Shown: positions 7,178 to 16,800 of the stretch, piece by piece
Position numbering within the stretch: the first letter of the stretch is position 1
Layout: every line of letters begins with the position of its first letter
Source of the DNA: DAIQNV01 sp036788215
GTDB taxonomy: Bacteria; Planctomycetota; Phycisphaerae; Phycisphaerales; UBA1924
Length of the DNA: 33,197 nt
NCBI GenBank assembly: GCA_036788215.1
Contig: DAIQNV010000036.1
Span: 1 to 33,197 of the forward strand
Direction of reading: 5' to 3'
Notes under the pieces: model-generated
The model's input: only the letters and a program-made list of their open reading frames with translations
Database searches by the model: none
What the model was told of the DNA's origin: nothing
Made by a program: the position numbers and the translations under genes

Positions 7178-9420
7178 AGCCCGGCCCCCGCACCCCGGCG
7201 CAGGCGGGCGCGGATCACCACCGCAACGAGGTTCAGGATCAGGACGATGCCCACGAGCAGCAGCGTCGTCGTCCAGACGAGGGGCTCCGCAGCCTCCGCG
7301 TCCGGGCTCTGGAAGCCCAGGTTGTAGATGTGGAAGCCCAGGTGCATAAAGGTGCGGTCGCCGTGAAGGAACGGGGGCTCCGCGGACACGGGGAGCGCGG
7401 GGGCCAGGTTCACCGCACCCACCAACATAAGGGGGGCCACCTCGCCCGCTCCCCGGGCCATCGCGAGGATCGCGCCGGTCATGATCCCCGGGAGCGCCGA
7501 GGGCAGCACGATCTTGCGCACCGTCTGCCAGCGGCTCGCCCCGCATCCATAGCTACCCTCGCGCATCGACCCCGGGACCGCCGCGATCGCTTCTTCGGTC
7601 GCGACGATGACGACCGGGAGCGTCAGCAAAGCGAGCGTCAGACTGGCCCACAGGATGCCCCGACCACCGAAGGTGGGCTGCTCGGGGAGGCGCTCCGCGA
7701 AGAAACCGCCGAAGTAGGGGGTGGTCGCGATGGCGTGGCCCGCGAACGCGACCGCGGCGACCCAGACGCTGACCGCCAGCCACTTCCCGACATTCGCGGA
7801 CTTCGCCCGGCCCCGATCAGAACTGGCCCCCGCCCAGGCCCAGAGGGCGAACCCCCCGATCAGGGCAAGACCCGCGACACCGAGGATCCCCCACCAGTTG
7901 GTGCGGGGCAGCGCCGCTGCACCGGGTCCGCCATCGATGTAGCCCCCGACCGCATAGCAGAAGAACCCGAGCCCGAACATGCCATAGACGATGCTCGGGA
8001 CGCCCGCGAGGTTGTTGATCGCGACGCGGATGGCGCTGGTGACGATCCCCTGGTGGGCGTACTCGCGAAGGTAGAGGGCCGCGATGACGCCCAGCGGGAC
8101 GACGCTGATGGTCAGCAGGAGCGTGAGCGTGACGGTGCCCACGATGACGGGCCAGACGCCCCCCGAGCCGGGCTCCTCGCCCGGGGGCCGGCTCAGGTAG
8201 TCGCCCCAGCGACCGAGGTACACGCTCAGCTTGCCCAGGAAACCGAGGTCCCCGGCGCGGACGAGGCGCTCGACCTGGCTGACGCGCATCGGCTCGGTGG
8301 GCTCGCTCTGGGAGCGGGGGGCGAAACGCTCCGAAGCGGGGTCGACCACGACGAGGCGCCAGGCGCCATCGACCCGGCGGAGGCGCTCGATCTCCGCGAG
8401 AACCGCGGAGCGGTCGGCTTCGAGTGCTCCCGTGCGGTCCGCGACCTGCTCGCGCAGAGCGGCAAGGCGGTCGTCCGTCATCCGGGGCCCGGCCAACGGG
8501 TGCTCGGCGATGACCGCGAGCGCGAGCAGCGCCGCCACGGTCCAGAGCGCCGCCCGCGTGATGGAGCTGCGGAGCGACTTGGTGCGGACACGCAGCACGC
8601 CGCCGACCGCACCGACCGTCCCGAGGAGAGCCAGGGCCCAGCCCCAGACCGGCCAGGGCCTGCCCTCGCCGGCGAGCGTCCGCTCGTGCTCGAGTTCAGC
8701 CGCCTTGACCTTCCACTGCAGGGCACTGAGCCGGTCCTGCAGGGCGGGGAGTTCCGCGTCGTTGAGTCGCTCGATCCTGGCCCGGCGGGCGTGGGCCTCG
8801 GCGATGAAGTCGCCGAGTTGCTCGTCAAGGGCGTCGCCCTTGGCAGCGGTCGCGGTGAAGAGGGCGAGGCGGGAGCCATCGGGGCGTTCCTGGATGATCT
8901 CGATCTCGGGTGCCGGCCCATCGGAGGCGTGGCGAGGCTCGGGGGCCTCGCCGGGTGCCAGCTCGATCGTCTCCGTGTGCAGGACGGCCCGGGGCTCGCC
9001 CATGAAGATGCCCCACGCCCGACGCTCGATCAGCACCGCGTTTGGAGCGGGCTCGATCGACCCGATCTCCGCAGCGGGCACCCACCGGAACGACTCCTGG
9101 CCCAGGTCGCGGTTGCCCACGCGGAACCGCAGGCGTTGGTCGCCCGCGGGGTCGGCCTCCTCGGTCGCGAGGATGCCCAGGAACGACTCGCCGGTCGTGA
9201 GGGTGATCCGCTGGATCTCGCGGGGCCAGAAGGTCGAGCCCCCCCGCCAGGCGATGACCGCGATCAGCGACACGATGAGGACGAGCGAGATACCGAGCGC
9301 CGCGCCCGTGAGCCAGACCGCGGGCTCGCCCCGCGCCGCGAGGGGCGTCTGGCGCTGGTGCCTCCCCGGCGCATCGGGCGGGTCGGAGGGGGGATGGGAT
9401 GACGCGGGAAGGGTCGTCAC
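7174..9420 (-). CDS. pstA: Phosphate ABC transporter permease PstA, enlarged form
   Basis: This is an inner-membrane permease subunit of the Pst importer with 748 residues, against about 280-300 in classic PstA. The start is GTG 9420, overlapping the pstC stop as GTGA. The permease core starts near residue 423 (VWPVIVGTVTLTLLLTISVV) and includes SIVYGMFGLGFF. It also has the EAA-type coupling segment EAIAAVPGSMREGSYGCGAS and WQTVRKIVLPSALPG, which contacts PstB. Before it are a first membrane helix (37-58), a soluble region (60-250) ending in a probable coiled coil (about 205-250), two further helices (about 255-277 and 290-307) and another helical region (312-350). Long PstA forms with a soluble insert are known in proteobacteria. 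Whether this insert is homologous to theirs cannot be judged by eye. Confidence 0.93.
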   Translation of the reverse strand: MTTLPASSHPPSDPPDAPGRHQRQTPLAARGEPAVWLTGAALGISLVLIVSLIAVIAWRGGSTFWPREIQRITLTTGESFLGILATEEADPAGDQRLRFRVGNRDLGQESFRWVPAAEIGSIEPAPNAVLIERRAWGIFMGEPRAVLHTETIELAPGEAPEPRHASDGPAPEIEIIQERPDGSRLALFTATAAKGDALDEQLGDFIAEAHARRARIERLNDAELPALQDRLSALQWKVKAAELEHERTLAGEGRPWPVWGWALALLGTVGAVGGVLRVRTKSLRSSITRAALWTVAALLALAVIAEHPLAGPRMTDDRLAALREQVADRTGALEADRSAVLAEIERLRRVDGAWRLVVVDPASERFAPRSQSEPTEPMRVSQVERLVRAGDLGFLGKLSVYLGRWGDYLSRPPGEEPGSGGVWPVIVGTVTLTLLLTISVVPLGVIAALYLREYAHQGIVTSAIRVAINNLAGVPSIVYGMFGLGFFCYAVGGYIDGGPGAAALPRTNWWGILGVAGLALIGGFALWAWAGASSDRGRAKSANVGKWLAVSVWVAAVAFAGHAIATTPYFGGFFAERLPEQPTFGGRGILWASLTLALLTLPVVIVATEEAIAAVPGSMREGSYGCGASRWQTVRKIVLPSALPGIMTGAILAMARGAGEVAPLMLVGAVNLAPALPVSAEPPFLHGDRTFMHLGFHIYNLGFQSPDAEAAEPLVWTTTLLLVGIVLILNLVAVVIRARLRRGAGAGL

Positions 9421-12278
9421 AGCGCGGCGTTCCTCTTGCGGACGCGCTGGCGGACCAGCTCGGCGGTGGTGTTGATGACGAGCGTCATGGCGAAGAGCAC
9501 GAGCCCGCAGAGGAAGAGCACGCGGTAGTGCGTGCCCCCCCGCGGCGCCTCGGGGAGCTCGACAGCGATGTTGGCGGCGAGCGTTCGGAAACCGGAGAAG
9601 ATGTTCGCGCTGATCTCGGGCGTGTTGCCGGTCGCCATGAGGACGATCATCGTCTCGCCCACAGCCCGGCCCAGCCCGATCATGCAGGCGCTGAAGATGC
9701 CCGAGCCCGCGACGGGCAGCACGACGCGCACCGCGGTCTGCCAGGCGGTCGCGCCGGCGCCGAGCGAGGCGGCCCGGAGCCCGGCGGGCACGCTGGTCAT
9801 CGCGTCCTCGGAGATAGTGTAGATGATCGGAATCACCGCGAAGCCCATCGCGATGCCCACCACCACCGTGTTGCGCTGGCTGAACGCCCCGAGCAGGCTG
9901 TCGCGCGGGTCGAGCCCCATCGCCACCAGTACGCCCGCAACGGTGGCCGCCAACGCGAGCGAGGCGAGCACCCGCACCGCGAGACGCAGCAGCTCAACGA
10001 ACTCCGCGTTGAGCGTCGCGCCGCCCGCGCCCATCGCGGCCCACAAACGCCCCGCCTTCATGTCCCCCGCGACGACCACGAGCAGCGACGGGAAGACCAT
10101 CAGCAGGAACCAGCCGGGCCAGGGGCCCCCGAACTCGCCGTCCAGCCACCGCCGGATGCTGCCGCGCTCGAGCTCCGGGGGCACGAACTGCGCAGCCTCC
10201 TCGGCGCTGATCTCGGGGGCGCGGACGAGCTCGCCCCCCCTGATGTACAGGTCGAGCTCGCGCAGACGGATCTCATCGGCCCGCGAGGGCGTCTGGCCCG
10301 CGCGCAGCCACGCGGGGCGCTCGCTGTGCGGGACCGGCTCCGCGACGCCCGCCATGAGCAGGCGCTCGTCGTCGTTGGGCTGAAAGAGGCCCGACTCGAT
10401 GAGGGGACCGACTCCGAGCGAAACGCCCGCGCCCGCGCCCATCACCGACAGCACCAGGACAAGGTGCCCGAGGGTCGGGAGACTGCGGGCGAACCGCGCC
10501 GGCACGAAACGCCACGCGTGAGCCCCGACCACCACGCACAGCGGCACGATCGCGGCGCCCACGATGATCGCGGGGAGCCAGTCGGCGACCAGCGGCGCGA
10601 TCAGCACGGCCGCGACGAACCCCAGCACAACGCTCGGGAGCGAGGCCATCAGCTCGATCCCGGGCTTCACGACCCGCCGCAGCTTCGGGTGCAGGAACTG
10701 GCTCGTGTAGATCGCCGCCAGAACGCCCAACGGGGCGGCGATGATCATCGCGACGACCGTGGCCTTCAGCGTGCCGAAGATCAGGGGAACGAGGCTCAGC
10801 TTGGGCTCCGCGCCCGGAGCGCCGGTCGACTGGTAGATGAAGCGCGGGCCCGCGTAGCCCTCGTACCAGACACGACCGAAGAGCCCCCCGATCCCGGCGT
10901 CCGGGTGCCCCACATCCGCCCCGTGCACCGAGATCCGCCCGTCGACCGATAGGATCGCGACACGGTCGAGCGACTCCGCCAGCCCGATCGCTGCCGGGGC
11001 GGCGCTGGTCAGCTCCCGCGCCGTCGCGAGCACCGTGCCCGGGGTCGGCGAGATGAGCGCCGCGGTCCCGTCCGCCAGCGCGACCGCGACCGTGCGGTCG
11101 CGCCCCTGGATCCCGATAGCAGCAACCGGCGCGTCGCCGATCGCGAGGCTGTTGGTGACGACGATCCGGCGCCCGTCCCCCCGGATGCCCGGGGGCACGG
11201 GCACAACCATCACGCGGTGGATCGACCCGCGATCATCGCCCACGAGCAGCGTGCGGGCCCCGCTGGCGATGCGGGCGACCGTCGCGCGCGCGCCGTCCGG
11301 GAGGCTCAGGGCATCGCCCAGCACCCAGCCCGGCGCATCCCGCCGGTCGGGCGTGTACCGCTGCACGGAGCCCTCGGGCCAGACAACCAGCACATCGCTG
11401 CCATCCGCGGTCGTAAACACGCCCGTGGGCCGCTCCTCGCCCGGGGCGATGGGCGTAAACCGCGCGGTCTCGACCCGCAGGCGCCCGGTGGCGCCCATGA
11501 GCCCCCCGCCCTGGCGCACGCTGCCCACAACCACCTCACCCGACGCGACCAGCGCCACGAACGACCAGCGCCGCTCGCCGATGCCCCGCGCCTCGATCAT
11601 CGTGATCGTCTCGCCCGGCGCAGCCGCGACGGAGACGGTCTCGCCCAACTCCAGGTCCCACACCCGGATCACCCCGTCCGCGTCGCGACGGGCGTAGGCG
11701 TCGTCGCTCAGCGAGCCGACCGGCAGGCGCAGCGCCGCTTCGATCGTCGCCCGCTCCTCGGGCGTGAGCACCGCCTTCCCCGCGCCGGGCAGTGCGCCGA
11801 GGCGAGGAGGCAGCGTCGACTGATCGAGCGGGCGCTGCACATACCCGAACCGGCGGGCGACGAGCGTGCCGTCATCGAGGGCGAAGACGCCCATGCCCGT
11901 CGGGTCGAAGGCGTGCGCCGTCGCGGTGCGCCCGGGCTCGATGAGCGACCGCTCCGCGGTGATCACGCCCGCGTCAAGATCGATGGTCGAGACCCGCCCG
12001 TCCGTCGTCATCGCCACGACACGCCCGGGCCCCGCGTCGAGCCGCAGGGCCGCGACCGGGGGCGGGGCGACCTCTGCAGCGTCCGCGGGCTCCTCCAAGA
12101 GTTCGCCACCCCGGAGCAGGGGCACGGCGCTGTCGAAGAGGAACAGGCAGATGCCCAGCATCGCCGCGAGAACAGCGAGCCCCCCCGCGGTGATGATCAA
12201 CTGCGCGGCGCGATCCGAGACCCGCACCCAGGGTGAGGTCGATCGGGCCATGCCGCGCGTGGCGGTTGTCTGCGTCAT
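9417..12278 (-). CDS. pstC: Phosphate ABC transporter permease PstC with large propeller-like insert
   Basis: This is an inner-membrane permease subunit pairing with PstA, 953 residues against about 320 for classic PstC. I place the start at ATG 12278 (N-terminus MTQTTATRGMARSTSPW), 28 bp after the pstS stop. The frame extends upstream into pstS. Membrane helix 1 (about 27-49) is followed by roughly 400 soluble residues with repeated beta-strand units such as VVAMTTDGRVSTIDLD, VFALDDGTLVARRFG, VVVWPEGSVQRYTP and VAVALADGTAALI. These resemble a WD40/PQQ-like beta-propeller. The permease core starts near 498 (IFGTLKATVVAMIIAAPLGV) with LMASLPSVVLGFVAA. The coupling segment is EDAMTSVPAGLRAASLGAGA, then TAWQTAVRVVLP and GRAVGETMIVLMATGN. 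A second insert (SRADEIRLRELDLYIRGGEL) interrupts the core. The propeller probably faces the periplasm, if helix 1 runs in-to-out. Confidence 0.93.
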   Translation of the reverse strand: MTQTTATRGMARSTSPWVRVSDRAAQLIITAGGLAVLAAMLGICLFLFDSAVPLLRGGELLEEPADAAEVAPPPVAALRLDAGPGRVVAMTTDGRVSTIDLDAGVITAERSLIEPGRTATAHAFDPTGMGVFALDDGTLVARRFGYVQRPLDQSTLPPRLGALPGAGKAVLTPEERATIEAALRLPVGSLSDDAYARRDADGVIRVWDLELGETVSVAAAPGETITMIEARGIGERRWSFVALVASGEVVVGSVRQGGGLMGATGRLRVETARFTPIAPGEERPTGVFTTADGSDVLVVWPEGSVQRYTPDRRDAPGWVLGDALSLPDGARATVARIASGARTLLVGDDRGSIHRVMVVPVPPGIRGDGRRIVVTNSLAIGDAPVAAIGIQGRDRTVAVALADGTAALISPTPGTVLATARELTSAAPAAIGLAESLDRVAILSVDGRISVHGADVGHPDAGIGGLFGRVWYEGYAGPRFIYQSTGAPGAEPKLSLVPLIFGTLKATVVAMIIAAPLGVLAAIYTSQFLHPKLRRVVKPGIELMASLPSVVLGFVAAVLIAPLVADWLPAIIVGAAIVPLCVVVGAHAWRFVPARFARSLPTLGHLVLVLSVMGAGAGVSLGVGPLIESGLFQPNDDERLLMAGVAEPVPHSERPAWLRAGQTPSRADEIRLRELDLYIRGGELVRAPEISAEEAAQFVPPELERGSIRRWLDGEFGGPWPGWFLLMVFPSLLVVVAGDMKAGRLWAAMGAGGATLNAEFVELLRLAVRVLASLALAATVAGVLVAMGLDPRDSLLGAFSQRNTVVVGIAMGFAVIPIIYTISEDAMTSVPAGLRAASLGAGATAWQTAVRVVLPVAGSGIFSACMIGLGRAVGETMIVLMATGNTPEISANIFSGFRTLAANIAVELPEAPRGGTHYRVLFLCGLVLFAMTLVINTTAELVRQRVRKRNAAL

Positions 12279-12306
12279 CGTGGAAGGTCCCGCGTCGCCC
12301 CTGGGA

Positions 12307-13302
12307 TCAGAAGCCCGGCTCGAGCCCGAGCCTCGTGAGTTCCTCGCGGGCGACCTGGGCGGAGACCGGGAAGGATCCATCCTTGATCACCTGCTCCTGT
12401 CCCTCCCGGCTGAACACGACGCGGACGAACCGCTCGCGGAGGAGGTCGACGCCCTCGCGGGCGTCGTAGTTCATGTAGAGATTGAGGAAGCGTGCGAGCG
12501 GGTAGTCGCCGGCGTAGGCCGACTCGACCGTCGGGGCGTAGGCGGTCTCGCCGGTGTCAAAGGCGATCGGCACGACCTTGACGCCCGGAGTCTTGTACCC
12601 GATGCCCGAGTACCCGAGCCCCATGCGGTCGGTCGCGATCGCCTGGATCACCCCTGCCGATCCCGGCTGCTCCTTGACGGTGGAGCGAAAGTCGGTGCCG
12701 CCCATCGCCGCTTCCTTGAAAAACTTGTAGGTCCCGCTCGCGCTGTTGCGTCCGTAGAGGCTCACGCGCCGGGTCCGCCACTTCCAGTCGGTGACGCCCA
12801 GGTCGCCCCAGGTCGGCTCCTCGCCCGAGACGCTGAACGCACGACGCAGGTCCGTCAGGCTGAGCGACTCGATCGGGTTGTCCCGGTGCACGAAGACCGC
12901 GACGCAATCGACGGCGACGCGGAGCTGCAGGGGCGGGTAGCCGAACTCCGACGTGAACCGCGCCACCTCGTCGGGGCTCATCTCACGCGACATCGCCCCG
13001 AACTGCGCCTGGTTCTCGATGAGCGCCGGCGGCGCGGTGCTCGATCCCTTGCCCTCAACCTGAACTCGGACCGACGGGTGGTTCTTCTGCATCGCCTCCG
13101 CCCAGTGCGTCATCAGGTTGAGCATCGTGTCCGAGCCGACGAGGCGGAGGTTCCCCCCCACCCCCTCCGCAGGCTTGTACTCGGGCAGCGCGGGGTCGAC
13201 GCGGACATCGTCAGCGCCCGTGGCGCGGGGCCCGGCCACAAGGCAGAGAAGGGCCGAGCAGAGAGTCACGAGCAACGCATGGCGCCAAGGGTATGTCGTC
13301 AT
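12307..13302 (-). CDS. pstS: Phosphate ABC transporter substrate-binding protein PstS
   Basis: This 331-residue periplasmic phosphate-binding protein starts at ATG 13302. A signal peptide covers about residues 1-29 (hydrophobic core LLVTLCSALLCLVAG, cleavage near ATGADD); no lipobox Cys sits at the expected place. Phosphate-binding loops are visible as GSDTM (first helix N-terminus), EGKGSSTAPPAL, FGAMSREM, DCVAVFVHRDNP and YGRNSASGTYKFF. These correspond to the family's binding serines, threonine, aspartate and arginine. The C-terminal half has MGLGYSGIGY and FLNLYMNY. The gene begins only 27 bp after the lipoprotein gene downstream of the giant secretin. It has a weak ribosome-binding site and no room for a classical Pho box, so transcription may run in from the secretion genes, or a promoter may lie inside the lipoprotein gene. 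Confidence 0.96.
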   Translation of the reverse strand: MTTYPWRHALLVTLCSALLCLVAGPRATGADDVRVDPALPEYKPAEGVGGNLRLVGSDTMLNLMTHWAEAMQKNHPSVRVQVEGKGSSTAPPALIENQAQFGAMSREMSPDEVARFTSEFGYPPLQLRVAVDCVAVFVHRDNPIESLSLTDLRRAFSVSGEEPTWGDLGVTDWKWRTRRVSLYGRNSASGTYKFFKEAAMGGTDFRSTVKEQPGSAGVIQAIATDRMGLGYSGIGYKTPGVKVVPIAFDTGETAYAPTVESAYAGDYPLARFLNLYMNYDAREGVDLLRERFVRVVFSREGQEQVIKDGSFPVSAQVAREELTRLGLEPGF

Positions 13303-13329
13303 GCGCGGATCATACGAGCGACCCGCGAT

Positions 13330-13896
13330 TCAGCCACCCTCCCGGGTCGGTGGCTGCCGCTGGCCCGCCCCCATCCGCACCGACGCCGACCCGGAACTGG
13401 AGATGATGCGCCCGTCGCGCGAAGAGACAAACTGGGCGGTCAGGCTGGTCGGCTGGTTGCGCAGGCGATCCCGACCCGGGGCAAGCCGCAGGCCGAAGAC
13501 GTAGCCCTCACCCGGGGGGAGTGACTGGGCCGCCCCTTCCGAAAAGTCCGGGGAGAAGGACCATTCCCCGAGGTCACGACCGTCCTGATCCCGCAGTTGG
13601 AACCGGAATTCGCCCCTTTCGCGCAACGGGAGGGGGTGCACATTCGCCGGCGCGAAAAGGTAGACCACGACAGGGACCGTATCGGGGTACCCGTTGGCGT
13701 CCGCGTCGTTGGGCACGCCCGCGACCAGAAGCATCTGCGAGGCCCGCGTCCCGGGCGGCGCCGGCTTCACCGTGCGCGACTCACCGCTGCTGGAGTTGAC
13801 CGGGCTGCCCCCCCGGGTCACCTCCGTGACGCACCCCGGGAGCAGGGTGAACGCCCCGCCCGCAAGCAGCGCAAAGATCGTGTTAATCCTCTTCAC
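13330..13896 (-). CDS. Putative lipoprotein coupled to the giant secretin
   Basis: This 188-residue product is from no family I recognise. Residues 1-22 form a lipoprotein signal peptide (KR, then IFALLAGGAF) with lipobox-like LLPGC and acylation at C22. A Ser/Gly/Pro-rich tether follows, then a probable beta-rich domain. It includes DADANGYPD (about 62-70), which looks like a Ca-binding EF-hand or dockerin-type loop, followed by TVPVVVYLFAPANV. GTG 13896 is the start: an AGGGAGG ribosome-binding site (13902-13908) lies 5 nt upstream, and the gene overlaps the secretin stop by 14 nt, so translation is probably coupled. By position it could be a pilotin that brings the secretin to the outer membrane or stabilises it; no sequence similarity to GspS or PilF/PilW is visible, so that role is inference. 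PstS follows 27 bp later. Confidence 0.8.
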   Translation of the reverse strand: MKRINTIFALLAGGAFTLLPGCVTEVTRGGSPVNSSSGESRTVKPAPPGTRASQMLLVAGVPNDADANGYPDTVPVVVYLFAPANVHPLPLRERGEFRFQLRDQDGRDLGEWSFSPDFSEGAAQSLPPGEGYVFGLRLAPGRDRLRNQPTSLTAQFVSSRDGRIISSSGSASVRMGAGQRQPPTREGG

Positions 13897-16800
13897 GAGG
13901 GCCTCCCTGTCTCCACCAGACCGGATCCCGCTGCAGCACCGCCCCAGCGGGAGGCTCCTCGCCCGGGCGGAAGGGGCCCATGAGCGCCTCCTCCGTCAGG
14001 TAGATCGGGGCAACCTCCACCTTGGCAATCGGGTTGCGGTCGAGCGCCTGGAGGAGCGACGACTTGTCCTCCACCGCTCGGAGTGTCTTCTCGAAGATGT
14101 CATCCTGGACGAACTCCGCTGCGGGGCTCTCGCCCGGGATGACGACCGGGGTCAGGATCACGAGCAACTCGGTCTTGACGTTCTCCCGCTTCAGCGATCG
14201 GAAGGGCAGGCCAAGGATCGGGATGTCGCCCAGGAAGGGCACCTTGCTCTCCCGCTCCTCGCTCTGGGTCTGGATCAGGCCCCCGATGACCACGGTCTGC
14301 CCGTCCTTGACGGTCACCGTCGTCTCGACGCGGCGCTGCGTGATGATCGGGCTCTCGATGTCGTCGCCGATGGGCGTGGTGCGGGCGCTGACCGACGAGA
14401 TCTCGGGCGCGATGTCCATTCGGACGAACCCGTCGGCGGAGATGGAGGGTGTGACGCTGAGGATGATGCCCACGTCGCGCCGCTCGACCTCCGCGGTGAC
14501 CCGCTCGCCAATCCGGTCCGAACCGGTCACGATGCCCACGTCTTCACCGACCTGGATGAAGGCCTCCTCGTTGTTGTTGACCGTCACCTGCGGGCGGCTG
14601 AGCACCTCGAGCTTGCCCCGCGTCTCCAGGGCGCGGATCAGCAGGCTGAAGTCGGTGCTCGACACGCCGAAGTTCGGCACGCCCACCGCGGTGGCGACGC
14701 CCGCCCCCGCAGCGAAGCTCTCGAGCACGTACTGGTCCCCGAAGATCCGAGACTCGGGCACCGTCAGGCCCACGTTGATGTCCATGCCCCAGGTCTGGGA
14801 ATCATCGAGGGTGACCTCGGCCAGCAGCACCTGGATCATCACCTGGGGCGGCGCCGCGTCCAGCTCAGAGACGATCGCCTGCACAGCGTCGATGTAGCGG
14901 GGCGACGCGGAGATCAGCAGCTTGTTGCTCTTGGCGTCGCCGACGACCGTCACCTCCTGCTCCAGCTGGCGGGCCAGCGAGCCCGAGAGCTGCGGGCCCA
15001 GCGTCGAGCGGAGCAGGTCGGCCTCGCCCGAGAAGTAGCTGGTGAGGACCTCCTCGATCACCGTCGCCTCGGCGTTCCGCAGGTGATAGACCAGCCGCTC
15101 GCGCTCGTTGGCCTCGACGGAGTCGAGCTCCGACACGACCTGACGCACCTCCTCGAGGTACTCGCGCGTGCCGGAGACCAGCAGCGTGTTCGTCCGCCGG
15201 TCGACGGTGATCGCGAGCGCCTGCCGCTCATCGGGAACCGGCGTCAGCGTGCGCTCGCCGATCGTGTCGGGGCCCTCACGATCGAGGGCATCCCCACCGC
15301 GGGGCACGAGCACGAGCCGGTCGCCCTGCTGCTCGAGCGCGAAAAGGTCTCGCAGCAGGAGGGCCATCTGCTGGGCATCGGCGTTCGCGAGCCGGAAACT
15401 CGCGATCTGGCGGTCGCCCCGCGTCTCCTCGTCGAGATCGCGCACGATGCCCTCGATCAGCGTCATGATCTCGGGCGGGGCCGAGATGAGCACGGAGTTC
15501 GTCCGAAGATCCGGCGTCAGGCGCACCCGTTCACGCACGGAGGCGTCGATCGTCGCCTCGAGGGCGTTGCCGTCGCCGAGCGCCTCGACGATGACCTCCT
15601 GGTGGAAGCGCAGCCGCGTCGCCTGGCGCTCGTTCACCCGGTTCCCGCTGATAGGCCGCCCGGCCAGCAGGCCCTCCACGAGCCGCACGATCTCGAGTGC
15701 GTTCGCCGCCCGCAGCGTCACCCGCTTCACCTCCTGCACCGCCTCGACCCGAGCGGTGTCGAGCTGCTCGACGAGCCGGCGCACCGCCTCGACATCGGCG
15801 GGGTTGCCGCTGACGATCAACGCGTTCTGACGCTCCGAGGGGTAGACGCTCACGGCACCGCGACCCCGCTTCGCGTTCTCCCGGTCGACGTACAGCTCGT
15901 TCACCGCGTCGGCGATCTCGCCCGCGCCGCCCGAGCTCTTCACGGGCACGAGCTCGAGCACCTCGCTCTGACTCGCCGCCGCACCGCCCTCGGTCAGGAC
16001 GCCGATCAGCTCATTGACCAGCGCCAGGTTCTCCGAGCTGGCCGCGACGATCAGCAGGTCGCTCGCCTGCACCGCCTCGATGCTGAAGACATCGCCCGGG
16101 CCCTCCGCCCGCCCGCCCCGACGCGCCGCCTGGATCCGCTCGCGCATCAGCCGGTCGATCTTGGGCGCAAGGTCCCGCACGTCCGCCCCGGGAACCGGGA
16201 TGACGTGCAGCCCGACAGCGAACTTCGCCTCGGGCTGGTCGAGCGTCGAGAGCAGCCCCTCCAGAACTTCGAAACTCTTCCGGCTCGTCGAAACGATCAG
16301 TGTGTTCGTCCGCACATCGACGCTCAGGCTCAGCCGGTCCTCCGGGCGAGCGTCGGGCAGACGCTCGCGACCGCGGAACACCTCCTCCACCACGTTCGCC
16401 ACGCGGTCCGCCGCCGCGTGCACCAAGGGGAAGACCCGCACCGAGTTGCTCGCCGCCGCCTGCTCCACATCGAGCATCCCGAGCAGCGACCGCACCACTT
16501 CGAGATTCGTCGCGGTGCCGACAACGATGAGCGCGTTGAGCGTCGGCTCGGGCACGATCAGGAGGTTGCTCAGAGGGGCGAACAGGTCGCTCTCTACCCG
16601 GCGCGGGTCGACGTCCTCCCCGCCCTCCGCCAGCAGCCGCAGCCGACCGACCTGGCGCTGCAGCGCGGTCGCCTCCGGGGTCCGGTCGAGCCCCCGGACG
16701 AGCACCTCGTCCAGCAGCTCCGCCATCCGCCCCGCGTCGGCATACTCGAGGGGCACGATCGCTGTCTCCAGCCAGCCACGCTCGTCGTCGTCGCGATCGA

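Noticed and set aside
7178..7546. N-terminal extension of pstB by 123 residues
   Set aside because: It is the pstA 3' end read in another frame; the ATGA overlap at 7174-7177 gives a natural start.
1652..12236. Other long plus-strand open frames opposite sucB, sucA and the pst genes
   Set aside because: They are low-complexity Arg/Gly/Pro/Ala translations lying exactly antisense to genes with clear motifs.
13303..13329. Pho box before pstS
   Set aside because: The gap is only 27 bp and contains no CTGTCAT-like direct repeats.
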